From: Mantamonas sphyraenae
Lineage: Eukaryota > CRuMs > Mantamonadidae
Direction: 5' to 3'
Assembly: GCA_026936335.1 (NCBI GenBank)
Contig: JAPMXV010000049.1
Location: forward strand, 310,001-374,000
DNA: 64,000 nt
Under the pieces are notes generated by a model. The model did no database searches, was not told where the DNA came from, and saw only the letters and a program-made list of their open reading frames with translations. Below, piece after piece: positions 21,108 to 30,780 of the stretch (its first letter is position 1; each line of letters starts with the position of its first letter). A program made the position numbers and the translations under genes.

Positions 21108-22798
21108 GCGATGATGAGAGCGAGGGTGAGGATGACATCCACCTGCATGACCTTCCACATGAAATCCTGATGCAACACGTGTTTCGTGAGTACTTTGTGG
21201 ACGAGCTGCACGTCAAGACACAGCTGGCACGTGTGTGCAAACTGTGGGCATACTTCATGTCGGACGCGCTGATGTGGCCGGAGTTGGACCTGCGCAGGTT
21301 CGACGAAGCCCTGACAGACGAGCACCTCATCAGCTTGGGCCAGCAGTTTGACATGCGGCTTGTGCGCTGCGTGCGAATGAGCAACAGCAACAAGGTGAGC
21401 TCCACAGGCTTTGTTTCGCTGTTTGATGCCTACGAGGGTGCTCGCCTGCGCAGCGGTGGGTATGAAACATACAAATTGGCCCATCCAGAGTGGTTCCAGG
21501 AAGACCACGCCCCTGCGTCGTCCGCGGGAGTGGCCGGCAAACGCAAAACGCACGATTCGGACACCGAACCCGCCGTGGACGAGGACAATACACAGTGTCT
21601 GCCCTTGGAGACGCTGGATCTGCGCAACTGCAACAAGCTGATGGACCAAATCTTTGTGGGCTTTGTACGGGAGCGGTGCACAAGGTTGCGGGTGCTCGAC
21701 CTGAGCCACTGGAACGTGGACGACGACTCACTGATGGCAATGGTGCAAGGATTAGGTGCACTGGAGGAAGTGCGTCTGGTCAAGTGCCACTATCTGACCA
21801 ACGAGAGCCTGATTGTGCTGCTGCAAAGCTGCCCCGAGCTGCGGGAGCTGCAACTGGCGCCGAACAAGAACATTAGCTATCGGGGCCTGGTTGCCGTACG
21901 CAACTGCACCAAACTCCAACGAGTCAATTTTGCGCGCTGTCGACGCATTGAGAATCGTGCAGTGATGGAGGTGGCCGAAAGCTGTGGTCCTGCGCTGGAG
22001 GAGCTGGACCTCACCGCGTGCAACATTTCCAGCAAGTGTCTCTTCCGACTGGCAGGCTACAGTGGCTCGCTGGTCAAGCTGGTGCTGAGTGGCTGTTCGA
22101 CCATCGACGACCAGGGAGTTGGGGCGGTCTTCAAGGCCAATCCCGGGTTGCAACGCGTCGACATGGCAGATTGCATGGACATCACTGACACAGCCGTCAG
22201 CCTTCTGGCCATGGCTTGTGGTTCATCGTTGCAGTGGTTGAATGTGTCTCGCTCCACAGGGGTGACGGACGTGGGGCTGGAGGCACTTGGAAAGCACTGC
22301 AACTCACTACGCTTCCTCTCTGTCTCTGGGTGCTATCTCGTGTCCTCGTACGGCCTGGAGCAGTTGAGTATGGGCACACCCGAGCTGGAAACTCTGATGC
22401 TGGCCAGTTGCTCGCGTGTGGATGACAAAGGATTGCTGGCCGTCGCACAACACTGTCCTGCCCTGCACACCCTCGACATTCAATTGGTGAACCGCGTAAC
22501 CGACGAGGCCTTGGAAGCACTTGGCGAATGTTCACACGCCCTGCGTTATCTCGACGTGCGCTGTGCTCCAGGTGTCACGGATGCAGGCGTGGGGGCGTTG
22601 GCAGTTGGCTGCGGCGCATCTTTGCAGACCCTGGTGCTTATCAGCTGTACAGGAGTCACCGACGCTGCGCTGGAGGTGCTGGGAGAGTGTTGCGGCAGTC
22701 TCAAGCACTTGGAGGTGTACGGGGCGACCACAACACGGCTAGGACGTGAACGCATCGCCGAAAAGCTGGGTGTCGTCGTGGGTACAGAGACCGTGTAG
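21104..22798 (+). CDS. F-box / leucine-rich-repeat reading frame, possibly part of the methyltransferase gene
   Basis: A 564-residue frame. The F-box is at residues 15-60 (DLPHEILMQHVFREYF, VCKLWAYFMSDALMWPELDL) and would dock to Skp1 in an SCF ubiquitin ligase. After a linker (about residues 130-165) come 12 or more LRRs of the cysteine-containing type, such as LRVLDLSHWNVDDDSLM, LVLSGCSTIDDQGVGAV, FLSVSGCYLVSSYGLEQL and LVLISCTGVTDAALEVL. These form the curved substrate-binding part of FBXL-type receptors. The start ATG lies within the stop codon of the ZZ frame (ATGA). Its first residues, MSDDESEGEDD, would continue the acidic end of that frame if a base is missing. It could equally be a stand-alone FBXL2/20-like protein. 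It ends 51 bp from the next stop. Confidence 0.75.
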   Translation: MSDDESEGEDDIHLHDLPHEILMQHVFREYFVDELHVKTQLARVCKLWAYFMSDALMWPELDLRRFDEALTDEHLISLGQQFDMRLVRCVRMSNSNKVSSTGFVSLFDAYEGARLRSGGYETYKLAHPEWFQEDHAPASSAGVAGKRKTHDSDTEPAVDEDNTQCLPLETLDLRNCNKLMDQIFVGFVRERCTRLRVLDLSHWNVDDDSLMAMVQGLGALEEVRLVKCHYLTNESLIVLLQSCPELRELQLAPNKNISYRGLVAVRNCTKLQRVNFARCRRIENRAVMEVAESCGPALEELDLTACNISSKCLFRLAGYSGSLVKLVLSGCSTIDDQGVGAVFKANPGLQRVDMADCMDITDTAVSLLAMACGSSLQWLNVSRSTGVTDVGLEALGKHCNSLRFLSVSGCYLVSSYGLEQLSMGTPELETLMLASCSRVDDKGLLAVAQHCPALHTLDIQLVNRVTDEALEALGECSHALRYLDVRCAPGVTDAGVGALAVGCGASLQTLVLISCTGVTDAALEVLGECCGSLKHLEVYGATTTRLGRERIAEKLGVVVGTETV

Positions 22799-22849
22799 CT
22801 CAAGGTGCAAACGAATGTGTTGCAGTTGTGTTTGTGAGTGTGAATAGCT

Positions 22850-23761
22850 TTACTTGGAGTGAAATGCAAGCCAGGAGCCGTACATGGTGAGTAGATCTGC
22901 CTGCTTCGTGGCAGCGACGCCATCCCAGGCTTCCAAACCCTGCTTCTGTCCCTTTTGGGCGACGGATACCCATGCATTGATTTTACTCTCCGTGCTGATG
23001 CCCATGTTGACCACTGTGGACACAGACAGTCCGTGCTGGAGGACGAGAGCGGCAGCGAGCAAAGCCTTGTTCTTTTTGAGCCTGTGGGGGACAACGGTCC
23101 AGCGCAGCGGCGCCATGACAAAGTCAAACCGATGTTCCAGCCTTCTTTTGAGGGTGAGTCCCACGCGAGGCGAGCCCCACAAGCGTGTGGACGAGTCAGG
23201 AGGGGAACAAGGTTGCAGCTGCAGGAGCCCCGTGTCCGTGCATGACCAGCTGAACGAAGGATCTTCCACAAGCTCAGCAATGGATCCCTTTCCGCATTCA
23301 GACAAGATTCTGTCGACAACTTTGCACGGGCCTTCCACGACTTGGTCTGTGGCCGTGTTGCGAATTGAACGCAGAAGCAGGCCAAACACGACTCCTGATC
23401 GTCCTAGTGCAATGTCGAGTCCCTTTATAGGTGCCTCCTTTCCATCCCTTTCCATTCTGTCGGTGAAAGTACCAGCGAGGTGTGTTTCCTGCTCCGGGTC
23501 GCCGTGGGCAAACGGATCCGGGTGTTCCGGCGCCTTCAAGTAGGCTTCAACCTCCACACACTGCCAAGGGGAGCCACCCACAATGAGATTATGGTTATGC
23601 ATCACTGCAGAAGCGATGCTTTCCAACTGCTCACCGATTCGACCTGAGACGTCGACCACAAGCGAGTCGAGCGCATCGTCATCTACACGCTGGCGTTTCG
23701 ACGTCTCCCCTTCCAGATCGTCATCCAGGCTGCTCTCATACTCTCTGTCCCGCTTGCTCAT
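22850..23761 (-). CDS. Conserved protein of unknown function, weakly DNA-glycosylase-like
   Basis: A single-exon protein of 303 residues starting MSKRDREYESS, with an acidic N-terminus carrying SKRQR. Recognisable conserved phrases are VEVEAYLKAPEHPDPFAHG, IKGLDIALGRSGVVFGLLLR, VVEGPCKVVDRIL, LWGSPRVGLTLKRRL and DFVMAPLRW. I recall the same succession in uncharacterised fungal and protist proteins. The EVEAYL start loosely echoes the E-x-EAYL motif of 3-methyladenine DNA glycosylase (AAG), which gives one structural idea but no more. No Cys clusters or transmembrane segments are present. An upstream in-frame ATG at 23842 exists, but it would collide with the kinesin start. The gap to the F-box stop is 51 bp. 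Function is not assigned. Confidence 0.7.
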   Translation of the reverse strand: MSKRDREYESSLDDDLEGETSKRQRVDDDALDSLVVDVSGRIGEQLESIASAVMHNHNLIVGGSPWQCVEVEAYLKAPEHPDPFAHGDPEQETHLAGTFTDRMERDGKEAPIKGLDIALGRSGVVFGLLLRSIRNTATDQVVEGPCKVVDRILSECGKGSIAELVEDPSFSWSCTDTGLLQLQPCSPPDSSTRLWGSPRVGLTLKRRLEHRFDFVMAPLRWTVVPHRLKKNKALLAAALVLQHGLSVSTVVNMGISTESKINAWVSVAQKGQKQGLEAWDGVAATKQADLLTMYGSWLAFHSK

Positions 23762-23845
23762 TGGCCGAGGAAGGGCGGCGGCGAAGGATTGCACTGGTGT
23801 CGCGAGCGGAGCATGCGCGGTAGCCGAACCAAACCCCAACACGGC
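23762..23845. promoter_or_regulatory. 84-bp divergent promoter region, unknown protein / kinesin
   Basis: A short GC-rich interval between divergent start codons. No TATA or CCAAT element is visible. Confidence 0.45.
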
Positions 23846-26800
23846 ATGTCAAGCAACAATCCAAGCAGCAACATCAACAGTAGCAGCAGCAACAGCAGTG
23901 ACTCTGCAGTGAACGTGGCCATCCGAGTGAGGCCGCTCAACTCGAGGGAGCTTGAGCAAGGGCAGGAGACCGCGTGGAACGCCGACGAGCACAGCTTGTC
24001 GCTTGTCGCACAGCAGCACATCTCGTACACGTTTGACCACGTGTTCAGCAACGCCACCAACGAACAGGTGTACAACCGCATTGCACGCGAGGTTGTCATG
24101 TCCAGTCTGGATGGCATCAACGGTAGGTGGAAGCATTGCGGTGACGTTTTCGCGCCACTTTTTGAATTACGGGCAACGGCAACGCGTCACGCTCAGAAAA
24201 CGCGCTGACACTGCAGCACGCCACACTCGAATCACAGGCACCATCTTTGCGTACGGTCAACTGGCACGGGTAAAACATACACCATGCGAGGCATTGATGA
24301 CGACCTGGGAGTGATCCCACTGTCGATCAAGGAGATCTTCCGGTACATCGAGGAACAGCCGTCGCGCGAGTTTCTCCTCCGCGTGTCGTACATCGAAATC
24401 TACAACGAGAACATCCGGGATCTGCTGAACCCGAAGAAAGGGCGCAACCTGAAAGTACACGAGAACGCCAAGCAAGGCATCTTTGTGGGTGGCCTGCACG
24501 AAAAGATTGTGGTGTCGGCAAAGCAGATGCTGCAGATCATGGAAGACGGCGAGCAGAACCGCAGCGTGGGCAGCACCAACATGAACGCAGACAGCAGTCG
24601 GTCACACTCCATCTTTCGGGTGGTCATCGAATCTCGCGAGACTGGAGATGAGGGCGCAGGAAGCGCGAGTGGAACTCGCACCTCGTTTGATGGCGACGAC
24701 ATGGCCGTCAAGGTGTCGTCGCTCAACCTGGTCGATCTTGCCGGTTCAGAGCGAGCAGCGTACACGGGTGCCAAGGGCATCCGACTGAAGGAGGGCTCGC
24801 ACATCAACAAGAGCCTGCTGACGCTGGGCACCGTGATCGGCAAGCTTAGCGAGAACACGAGCGCACACATTCCGTACCGTGACTCGAAGTTGACGCGCAT
24901 TTTGCAGCCAGCGCTGGGCGGGAACGCACGCACGGCCATTGTGTGTACGGTGACGGCGGCGCAGATGCACAGCGACGAAACACTCAGCACACTCAAGTTT
25001 GCCAGCCGAGCGAAGCGCATGAAGAACAAGCCGATTGTGAACGAGGTGCTGACGGACCAGGCCATGCTCAAGCGCTACCAGAAGCAGATTGCCAGTTTGC
25101 AGGCACAGCTGGAAGCGGTGAAAGATGGCGAGCAGGAAGAAAAAATCGACCGCTTGACTCAACTGCTGGTGTCATCGGGTCGCACCCGTAAGCCACGACG
25201 CCGCAAGCATGGCAAGTCGTCACGTACGAGCAACCGTCGTGAAACGTGGTGCCCGGGCGAACAGGGCATGTCCGACGAGCCGTGGAGTGGCGACGAGTTG
25301 GATGACGAGCTGGACGATGACGAGGCGGAAGACACCATTGATTTGGAGCGAGAGTTTGATCAACTGCGTTTGGACTCGTCCGTGTCGTCGTCGGCATCGT
25401 CGTCTGCGGGTGGCGTGTCTGGCCGGCGTTCCGTGGTCCAGCCTCTGCCGCAGGAGGTGGCCAGCGCGATTGAGAAGCGCGTGGGTGCCATCGCAGCATT
25501 GGAAAACACCGAACTGGTGGCAACCAAGGAGGAGCTGGAGCAGATGCGCGTGGTGAATGGGGAGCTGGAACAGGCCCTGGAGCTGTTCAAGGAGAGTGGC
25601 ATGGAAGAGGAGCTGACGGAGGAAAACGCGGCGCTGATGAATGAGCTGGAGCAAGCCATGAGCGAGAACGCAGGGCTGCGCGAACAGGTGGAAGACCTGA
25701 GCGAAGTCAACGAGACTCTGGAAAAGGAGAACGAGTCGATGGAGGGCGAATTGAGCCGTTTGACGGAGGAGAGCCGCGCTTTCAAGCAGCAGGCACGCTC
25801 TGCACAGGAGCAGTTGGACTTTGTGGCCAAGCAGCTGAAGGAACAGGAAGACAAGGCCTCAGAGGAGGTGAAGGCTGTCCAAGAAAAGCTGTCGGCCGAG
25901 CTGGAGGAGCTGCGCACGGATTTGGAAACGAAAAAGACGGCGATGAACGCAATGAGCAGTCAAATCGCGTCGAACGAGGCCGAGAAGCAGCGCGTGAAGC
26001 AGTTGGAGGAAGCAGCGGCTGCTGCCGAGGCACAGCTGGCTCAAACACAGAGCGAGTGGAGCGCAAAGGAGACAGAGTGGCAAGAAGAAAAGGCCGCACT
26101 GGAAGCAGAGGTGCAAGGTGCACGTGAAAAGGAGGCCGACTTGATGAACGAGGTGGCGGAGCTGAAGCAGGCGCTGGAGCAGGCGCAGGCGGCGGCAGCG
26201 TCACAGCCGAGCCGTCGCAGCACGCGCAACAGCAACAGTGGCAGCGGTAGCAATGACAAGCAGCTGCACCTGACTCTGAAGGAGCTGGACAAGGTGAAGG
26301 AAGAGCTGGATCTGACCAAGGCGAAGCTGAAGCAAGCCAAGAAGGACAAGAACAGTGTGATCAGCGAAACGGCGCAGAGCAAGCGTGAGGCCGACAAATT
26401 GCGCACACAGAACAAGCATTTTGAGGCGGAGCTGACCAAGTTGAAGGAGAGTTCTGCGGGACACGACAAGAAGGTGAAGGAGGCTCAGGCGAGCTTGAGT
26501 GAGAGCGAAAAGAAGAACGAGCAGTTGCAAAAGCAGGTGGATCGCTACGAGCAGGAGCTGAGCGAGAGCAGCGGACGCATTGCGGGACTGCAGGAAGAGT
26601 TGGATGGCAAGGCGAGTGAATTGGCAAGCATGGCCAAGGAGGCGGAGGCGCAGGAGGAGGCGTTGGCGGACAAGGTGAGCGCCCTGGAGGGCAAGCAGGC
26701 TGAGGTGGTGTCACTGACGGGCGAATTGAACAGTGTCAAGGAGAGTCTGGCGGCGATGGAGACGCAGCTGGCGGAGGCACAGGCTCGTGTGAGCGAGCTG

Positions 26801-27808
26801 GAAGCCAGCGTGGAGGCGAGCGACGCAAAGACACAGGAGGTGGCCTCGGAGCTGGAAGGTGCGCAGGCACGTGTGAAGGAGCTTGAGGCCGAGGTGGAAG
26901 CGAGCAAGGCTGCCAAGGCGAGCGTGGAGGAAGCGCTGGCCGGAGCAGAGACGCGGGCGAGCGAGTTGCAGGAAGAGGTGGACGAACAGACGGTGGCAGC
27001 CGAGCTTCAGGCACAAACAGTGGAACAGGTGACGGCCCAGCTTGCAGCGACGCGCACCAACCTGGAGGAAGCACTTGCGGCGGAGAAGGCTGCGCACGCC
27101 TCGACGACCGCGGCATTGGATGCGACGCGGAAGGAGATGGCGGCGGAGGCGGAGGCGATGGCCGCAAAGGTGGCCAAGTTGGAGGCAGAGGTGGAAGAGA
27201 ACCGGGCAGAGGTGCAGCGGGTGCAGGAAATGGCGCAGACTGAAGTGCTGCGGTTTGAGGAGGAGGAGGAGCTGCGCATGCAGAGCAGTGAGGCGTACGA
27301 AAACAAGCTGGAGGAGTTGCACGAGAAGCTGGATCAGGCGCACAGCATGATGAGCGAGGCGAACCGCAGGCGAGAGGAGAGCATCGCGGAAGCGAACGAA
27401 CTGCGTGCAAACAACGCAGAGCTGAAGGACGCGCTGCGTGAGCTGACACAAGCTACGGAAGAGAACAACACGGTGAAAGAGCTGGAGGCGATTGTGGAGA
27501 TGCAAGAGGCGCATCTGAAGATGCAAACGGAGCAGCACGAAAAGGCGCTCAAGTCGACGAAGCACACGTACAAGCGACAGTACGAAGCCAAGAAGAAGTC
27601 GATGATGGAAGAGTACGAAAAGGTGAAGGCCATGTATGTTGATGCGGCGAAGAAGCTAAAGGTGGTGGAGCGCGAGCGGGATGCGCAGTGTCGGGTGGTT
27701 GTCAAGATGCAGGGAATGCTCAAGAAGAACGGGGTCAGCCTGGGCGATGCTTTCGGACTGAGTTTGGAGGAAGAAGGAGAGGAGGAGAACGCAGGCGTGA
27801 ATGTGTGA
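23846..27808 (+). CDS. Kinesin-7 (CENP-E type) motor, one frame break in the P-loop
   Basis: A plus-end-directed microtubule motor, kinesin-7 class by its motor sequence. Exons 23846-24122 and 24238-27808 give about 1,282 residues after repair. The motor domain runs over residues 20-350: NVAIRVRPLNSREL, switch I NADSSRSHSIF, switch II LVDLAGSE, and RDSKLTRILQPALGGN. The neck (about residue 350) is followed by an acidic/Ser-rich hinge and a very long coiled coil, with many Glu/Lys/Leu heptads and Ala-rich stretches, up to the C-terminus. In the P-loop the frame breaks near 24262. The bases read CAACTGGCACGGG, and adding one A gives the canonical GQTGTGKT. As it stands the motor cannot be translated through, so either this is a sequence error or the gene is dead. 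Domain conservation afterwards favours an error. Cargo is unknown; CENP-E itself acts at kinetochores. Confidence 0.88.
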
Positions 27809-27841
27809 GAATGGCAACAATTGAAGGAATGGATGGATGGA

Positions 27842-28622
27842 TCACGGATCGAGCAGCTTGTTGTTTTCCGACATTGCCTGTCGTTCCTGCGGGCTCTTGC
27901 GTCCGTAATGCAGCCAGTGGAGGATCCAGTAGAGGACCACGGCCTTGGCAGCGTCGACCAGAAGTGAAGAGGCGAGAGAGACGCCCCACGGGACAAAGGC
28001 CTCGGAACCGCCGCCAAAGTGGATGGCAGCATCGTCCAGGGCGTTGATGGCTAGGACGGCAAAGGCAATGCTTGCAGCCAAGATGGAAGCCGCCGAGAAC
28101 TTGCCTGCTGTGGTCCAGACGGCAGGGTGGTTTCGGAATGACTCGGTGTGGCGCAGGCATGTACACGCGGCGAGGTGCTGCATGGCCACACCGATGACGA
28201 TGATGGTCACTGAGCCAGCAATGTTGAGCTGTTGCTGGACAGTGGCCAGGTAGCCCTTGGTGAAGCTTGTCTCTGAGGAGCAATCTGCAGAGATGGAGCG
28301 ATGGGACTCGTTGTGCCATGTCTCGCGGAAGCGTGAGCAGCGCTGTGGTGTTGAGTTTGAGGTCGCCGCACTTTTCGTTGAACTGCTCTTCGGAATAATT
28401 AAAGGCAATGGCGAGAAACATGGCAATGAGGGCGAGGTTGATGATGGCGCTGGTGATGTACAGGGTGGCGCGCCAGCCGTGGCCAAAGGTTGCGTCTTCA
28501 GCGTGCTGATCAACAAAGAAAATGCGCAAGACGCCGTGGTTGAACTGGACATAGTGTTTGCATTGTGACCAGGTGCCCTGATCGATGTTGCGTGGTGGTG
28601 GTTTGTCGCTGCCGCAGGCCAT
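27842..28622 (-). CDS. Four-helix membrane protein, one frame break
   Basis: Continuous over about 259 residues if one base is removed near 28335, inside a loop ending LLTLPR and resuming ETWHNESH. Helices are around ITSAIINLALIAMFLAIAF, VTIIVIGVAMQHLAACTCL, ASILAASIAFAVLAINAL and LLVDAAKAVVLYWILHWL. The long loop between helices one and two has several possible N-glycosylation sites (LNTT, HNES) and Cys residues, suggesting it faces the lumen or outside. The overall layout is tetraspan-like, without the CCG motif of tetraspanins. It starts 87 bp from the fucosyltransferase stop and ends 33 bp from the kinesin stop. I do not recognise the family. The frame break needs an extra base here, opposite in sign to most others in this window. 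Confidence 0.6.
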
Positions 28623-28709
28623 CCCCCGGCGAGAAAAGAACACACGCTGTTGGTGGGGACGGCGCATCGTCGTCGTGGTGTCGTGGTGGAGAGGCTCCAG
28701 AAAGGAGCT

Positions 28710-30672
28710 CTAGCAGTGTCGCCTGGCTTCCTTGATGAGTTCCTTCTTGTTGTTCTCGTCGTCGACAAAGCACTGGGCGGCGTGGGCTCGCCAGTCGAGG
28801 AGGAAATGGTAGCAGGGTTGCGAGTTCCACTGGCGCACACAGGTGGTGCGCTCAAAGCTAAACAGGGGAATGTTCTCGTAAAGGGCTCCCTTCTGTTCGG
28901 GCGTAGGCCATTGGAACGGGGTGTCGTTGACCTCGGTGACGACCTTGCTGAGCATGGAGTTGTAGGCCACGGCCACGTAACCAAAGGTGGACCAGTTGGA
29001 AGTGATCATGTCGTCGCACTCGGCAAGGAGCAGCATGTCGACCCAACCGTAGACGTGCCTGTCTGCATGGCCGGTCCTGCTCTTGAAGGCGTCCTCGACA
29101 AAGATGACTTTGTCGCGACCGAGAGCTTCCACGGCACGCTTGCGGGTGCCCTCATTGTCTGCAGCGATGAAGTACTTTGTGTCTTTGGCCGGATACTTGT
29201 CCTCCTTTTCGATGTCGCCTGCACAGTTGAAAAATACACGCTCCCAGGCGCGGCTCTTTTCGAAGGCATCGGCTCCTCCCTCGTTGTGGATGTCCATGCG
29301 CATCTGCAGGCCGATGATGTACTTGGCAGAGCTGAACTGATCCTTGATAAAGTCCTCCACAATCTTCTTGACACGCGCGCTGGGCTTCATGAGGAAGCGA
29401 GCCATCGGCCCGAACGGATCGTCGCCAAACACCTTGCGCAGCTTCTCCCGGTACACCGGGTTGCGCTGGATGGCAGTGCCCATGTAATTGTTGGTGGAAA
29501 ACGCAATCACATCTTCGGTAAACGCCTGATTGTAGTCTTTGCACAGGAGATCGTCCAAGGGGATCGAGCTGGGCGACTTGTCCATGGGCGAGTTCTTGTG
29601 CGAGTATGCCTTCTGCGACCCAGTCGGAGTGGCGGACAGCTTCATGCCCGTGTCCTCAAACACATCGTTCAGAGGCACCATGCTGCCCGAGTAGGCAAAG
29701 TCTGCGATCAGAGCGCTGTGTCCCCACGTGAGAGGTTGGTACGTGTTAGGCAGCGGACGGATGTGGAGATGGGTCCTTTGTGTGTGCATGTGTGTGTGTG
29801 TGTGCTTGTGTGTACGATGGCAGGGAAGGGAAATGCGGGATGGATGTGGGGAGGATCAAGGTGAAATGTGCGGGGGGCCGAAACCCCGGCGGTTTTGCCA
29901 GCGTACCGATCGGTGACAAGAGCAAACAGAAAGACTCCCATCATGCCCATGACACGGTTGCCAAAGCCTGCGTTGGGTCGTGCGACAGCGTATCGTGGAG
30001 GGCGCTTGCCGGCTGTGGGGGCACAGGTTTGCGGGGATGGTTTGGAAAGGCGAAAGTGTGTGAGCCACACGCACACAGGTCCACACATCCACACAGAAGG
30101 TTGCACATACATGTGATCTCGTTGTGAATGCGCTTGTAGCGAGCAAACATCTTTTCTTGCAGCTCTTTGTCGCCGGTGTCCTTGTAGGTGCGGCCGACTC
30201 GGATGCCGCCCTTCTTGCGGTAGTAGCGCATGCCTGCCGTGGTCTGTGGCACCGCGTTGGGGTGAGGAAAGGGCTTGGTGTCCATGTCATCGAGCTCTTC
30301 GTCCGAAGCCGAGGCGTCGTCGTCGTCGCTGCTGGAGGTGGATGTCGTCTGTGTGCTCGTGGAGGTCTTCTTCGTGGCAGCCGAGTCGTCGTTGTCGGAA
30401 GCCTCGGCCTCGCTGTCCACGTCGACTGTGTCTAGCCTGCTGACGGGCGTCTTTCGCAGGGGAGTGTTACCCTTGCGAGGCTGGGTTGCGTCATCGTCAC
30501 TGTGTGCGTCGGTGAGGTCGTCGATGGTCTGATCGGTGGCAAAGGAGGGCTCCCCGCGATCCGATCGGCCGGGCGATGGCCTCGGCGCGGTGTCCATGAG
30601 AAAGTTGACGTGGGACAGGAACCACAGCAGCAGCGTGCCCGCAAACAGGAGGATGAGCACCTTGCGCTGCAT
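28710..30672 (-). CDS. GT37-type fucosyltransferase, type II membrane
   Basis: A Golgi-type glycosyltransferase predicted to transfer fucose from GDP-fucose. Exons are 30111-30672, 29907-30012 and 28710-29715 (phases 1 and 2), giving 557 residues. It starts MQRKVLILLFAGTLLLWFL as a signal anchor. The luminal stem is acidic and Ser/Thr-rich. Conserved segments in order: ARPNAGFGNRVMGMMGVFL, FALVTDR, YIIGLQMRM and ITSNWSTFGYVA, ending QPCYHFLLDWRAHAAQC. The NWSTFGYVA box and the PCYH/PCFH end are those of plant xyloglucan fucosyltransferases (GT37), from memory. An alternative reading as a FUT8-like enzyme is less likely. The second intron (29716-29906) contains a TG-rich tract. It starts 108 bp from the MFI start. 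The acceptor sugar is unknown. Confidence 0.78.
29774..29817. repeat. TG-rich simple repeat in an intron
   Basis: TGTGTGTG and TGTGTGCTTG units lie within the second intron of the fucosyltransferase gene. Confidence 0.8.
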
Positions 30673-30780
30673 GTGGACGACAGGGGGGGGGTGTTGTTTG
30701 TGAGTGTGTGTGAGTGTGTTGGCAGCACCGTCGCGTTTGCCAACCCAACTTTTTCACTCACTCAGCATCAGCACACGGCC
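30673..30780. promoter_or_regulatory. 108-bp divergent promoter region, fucosyltransferase / MFI
   Basis: A G-run is followed by a TG-rich stretch and CCAACCCAAC near the MFI start. No TATA-like motif is seen. Confidence 0.4.

Noticed and set aside
28335-28370. 29-nt intron in the four-helix protein
   Set aside because: It is shorter than any intron here and does not give the right phase.
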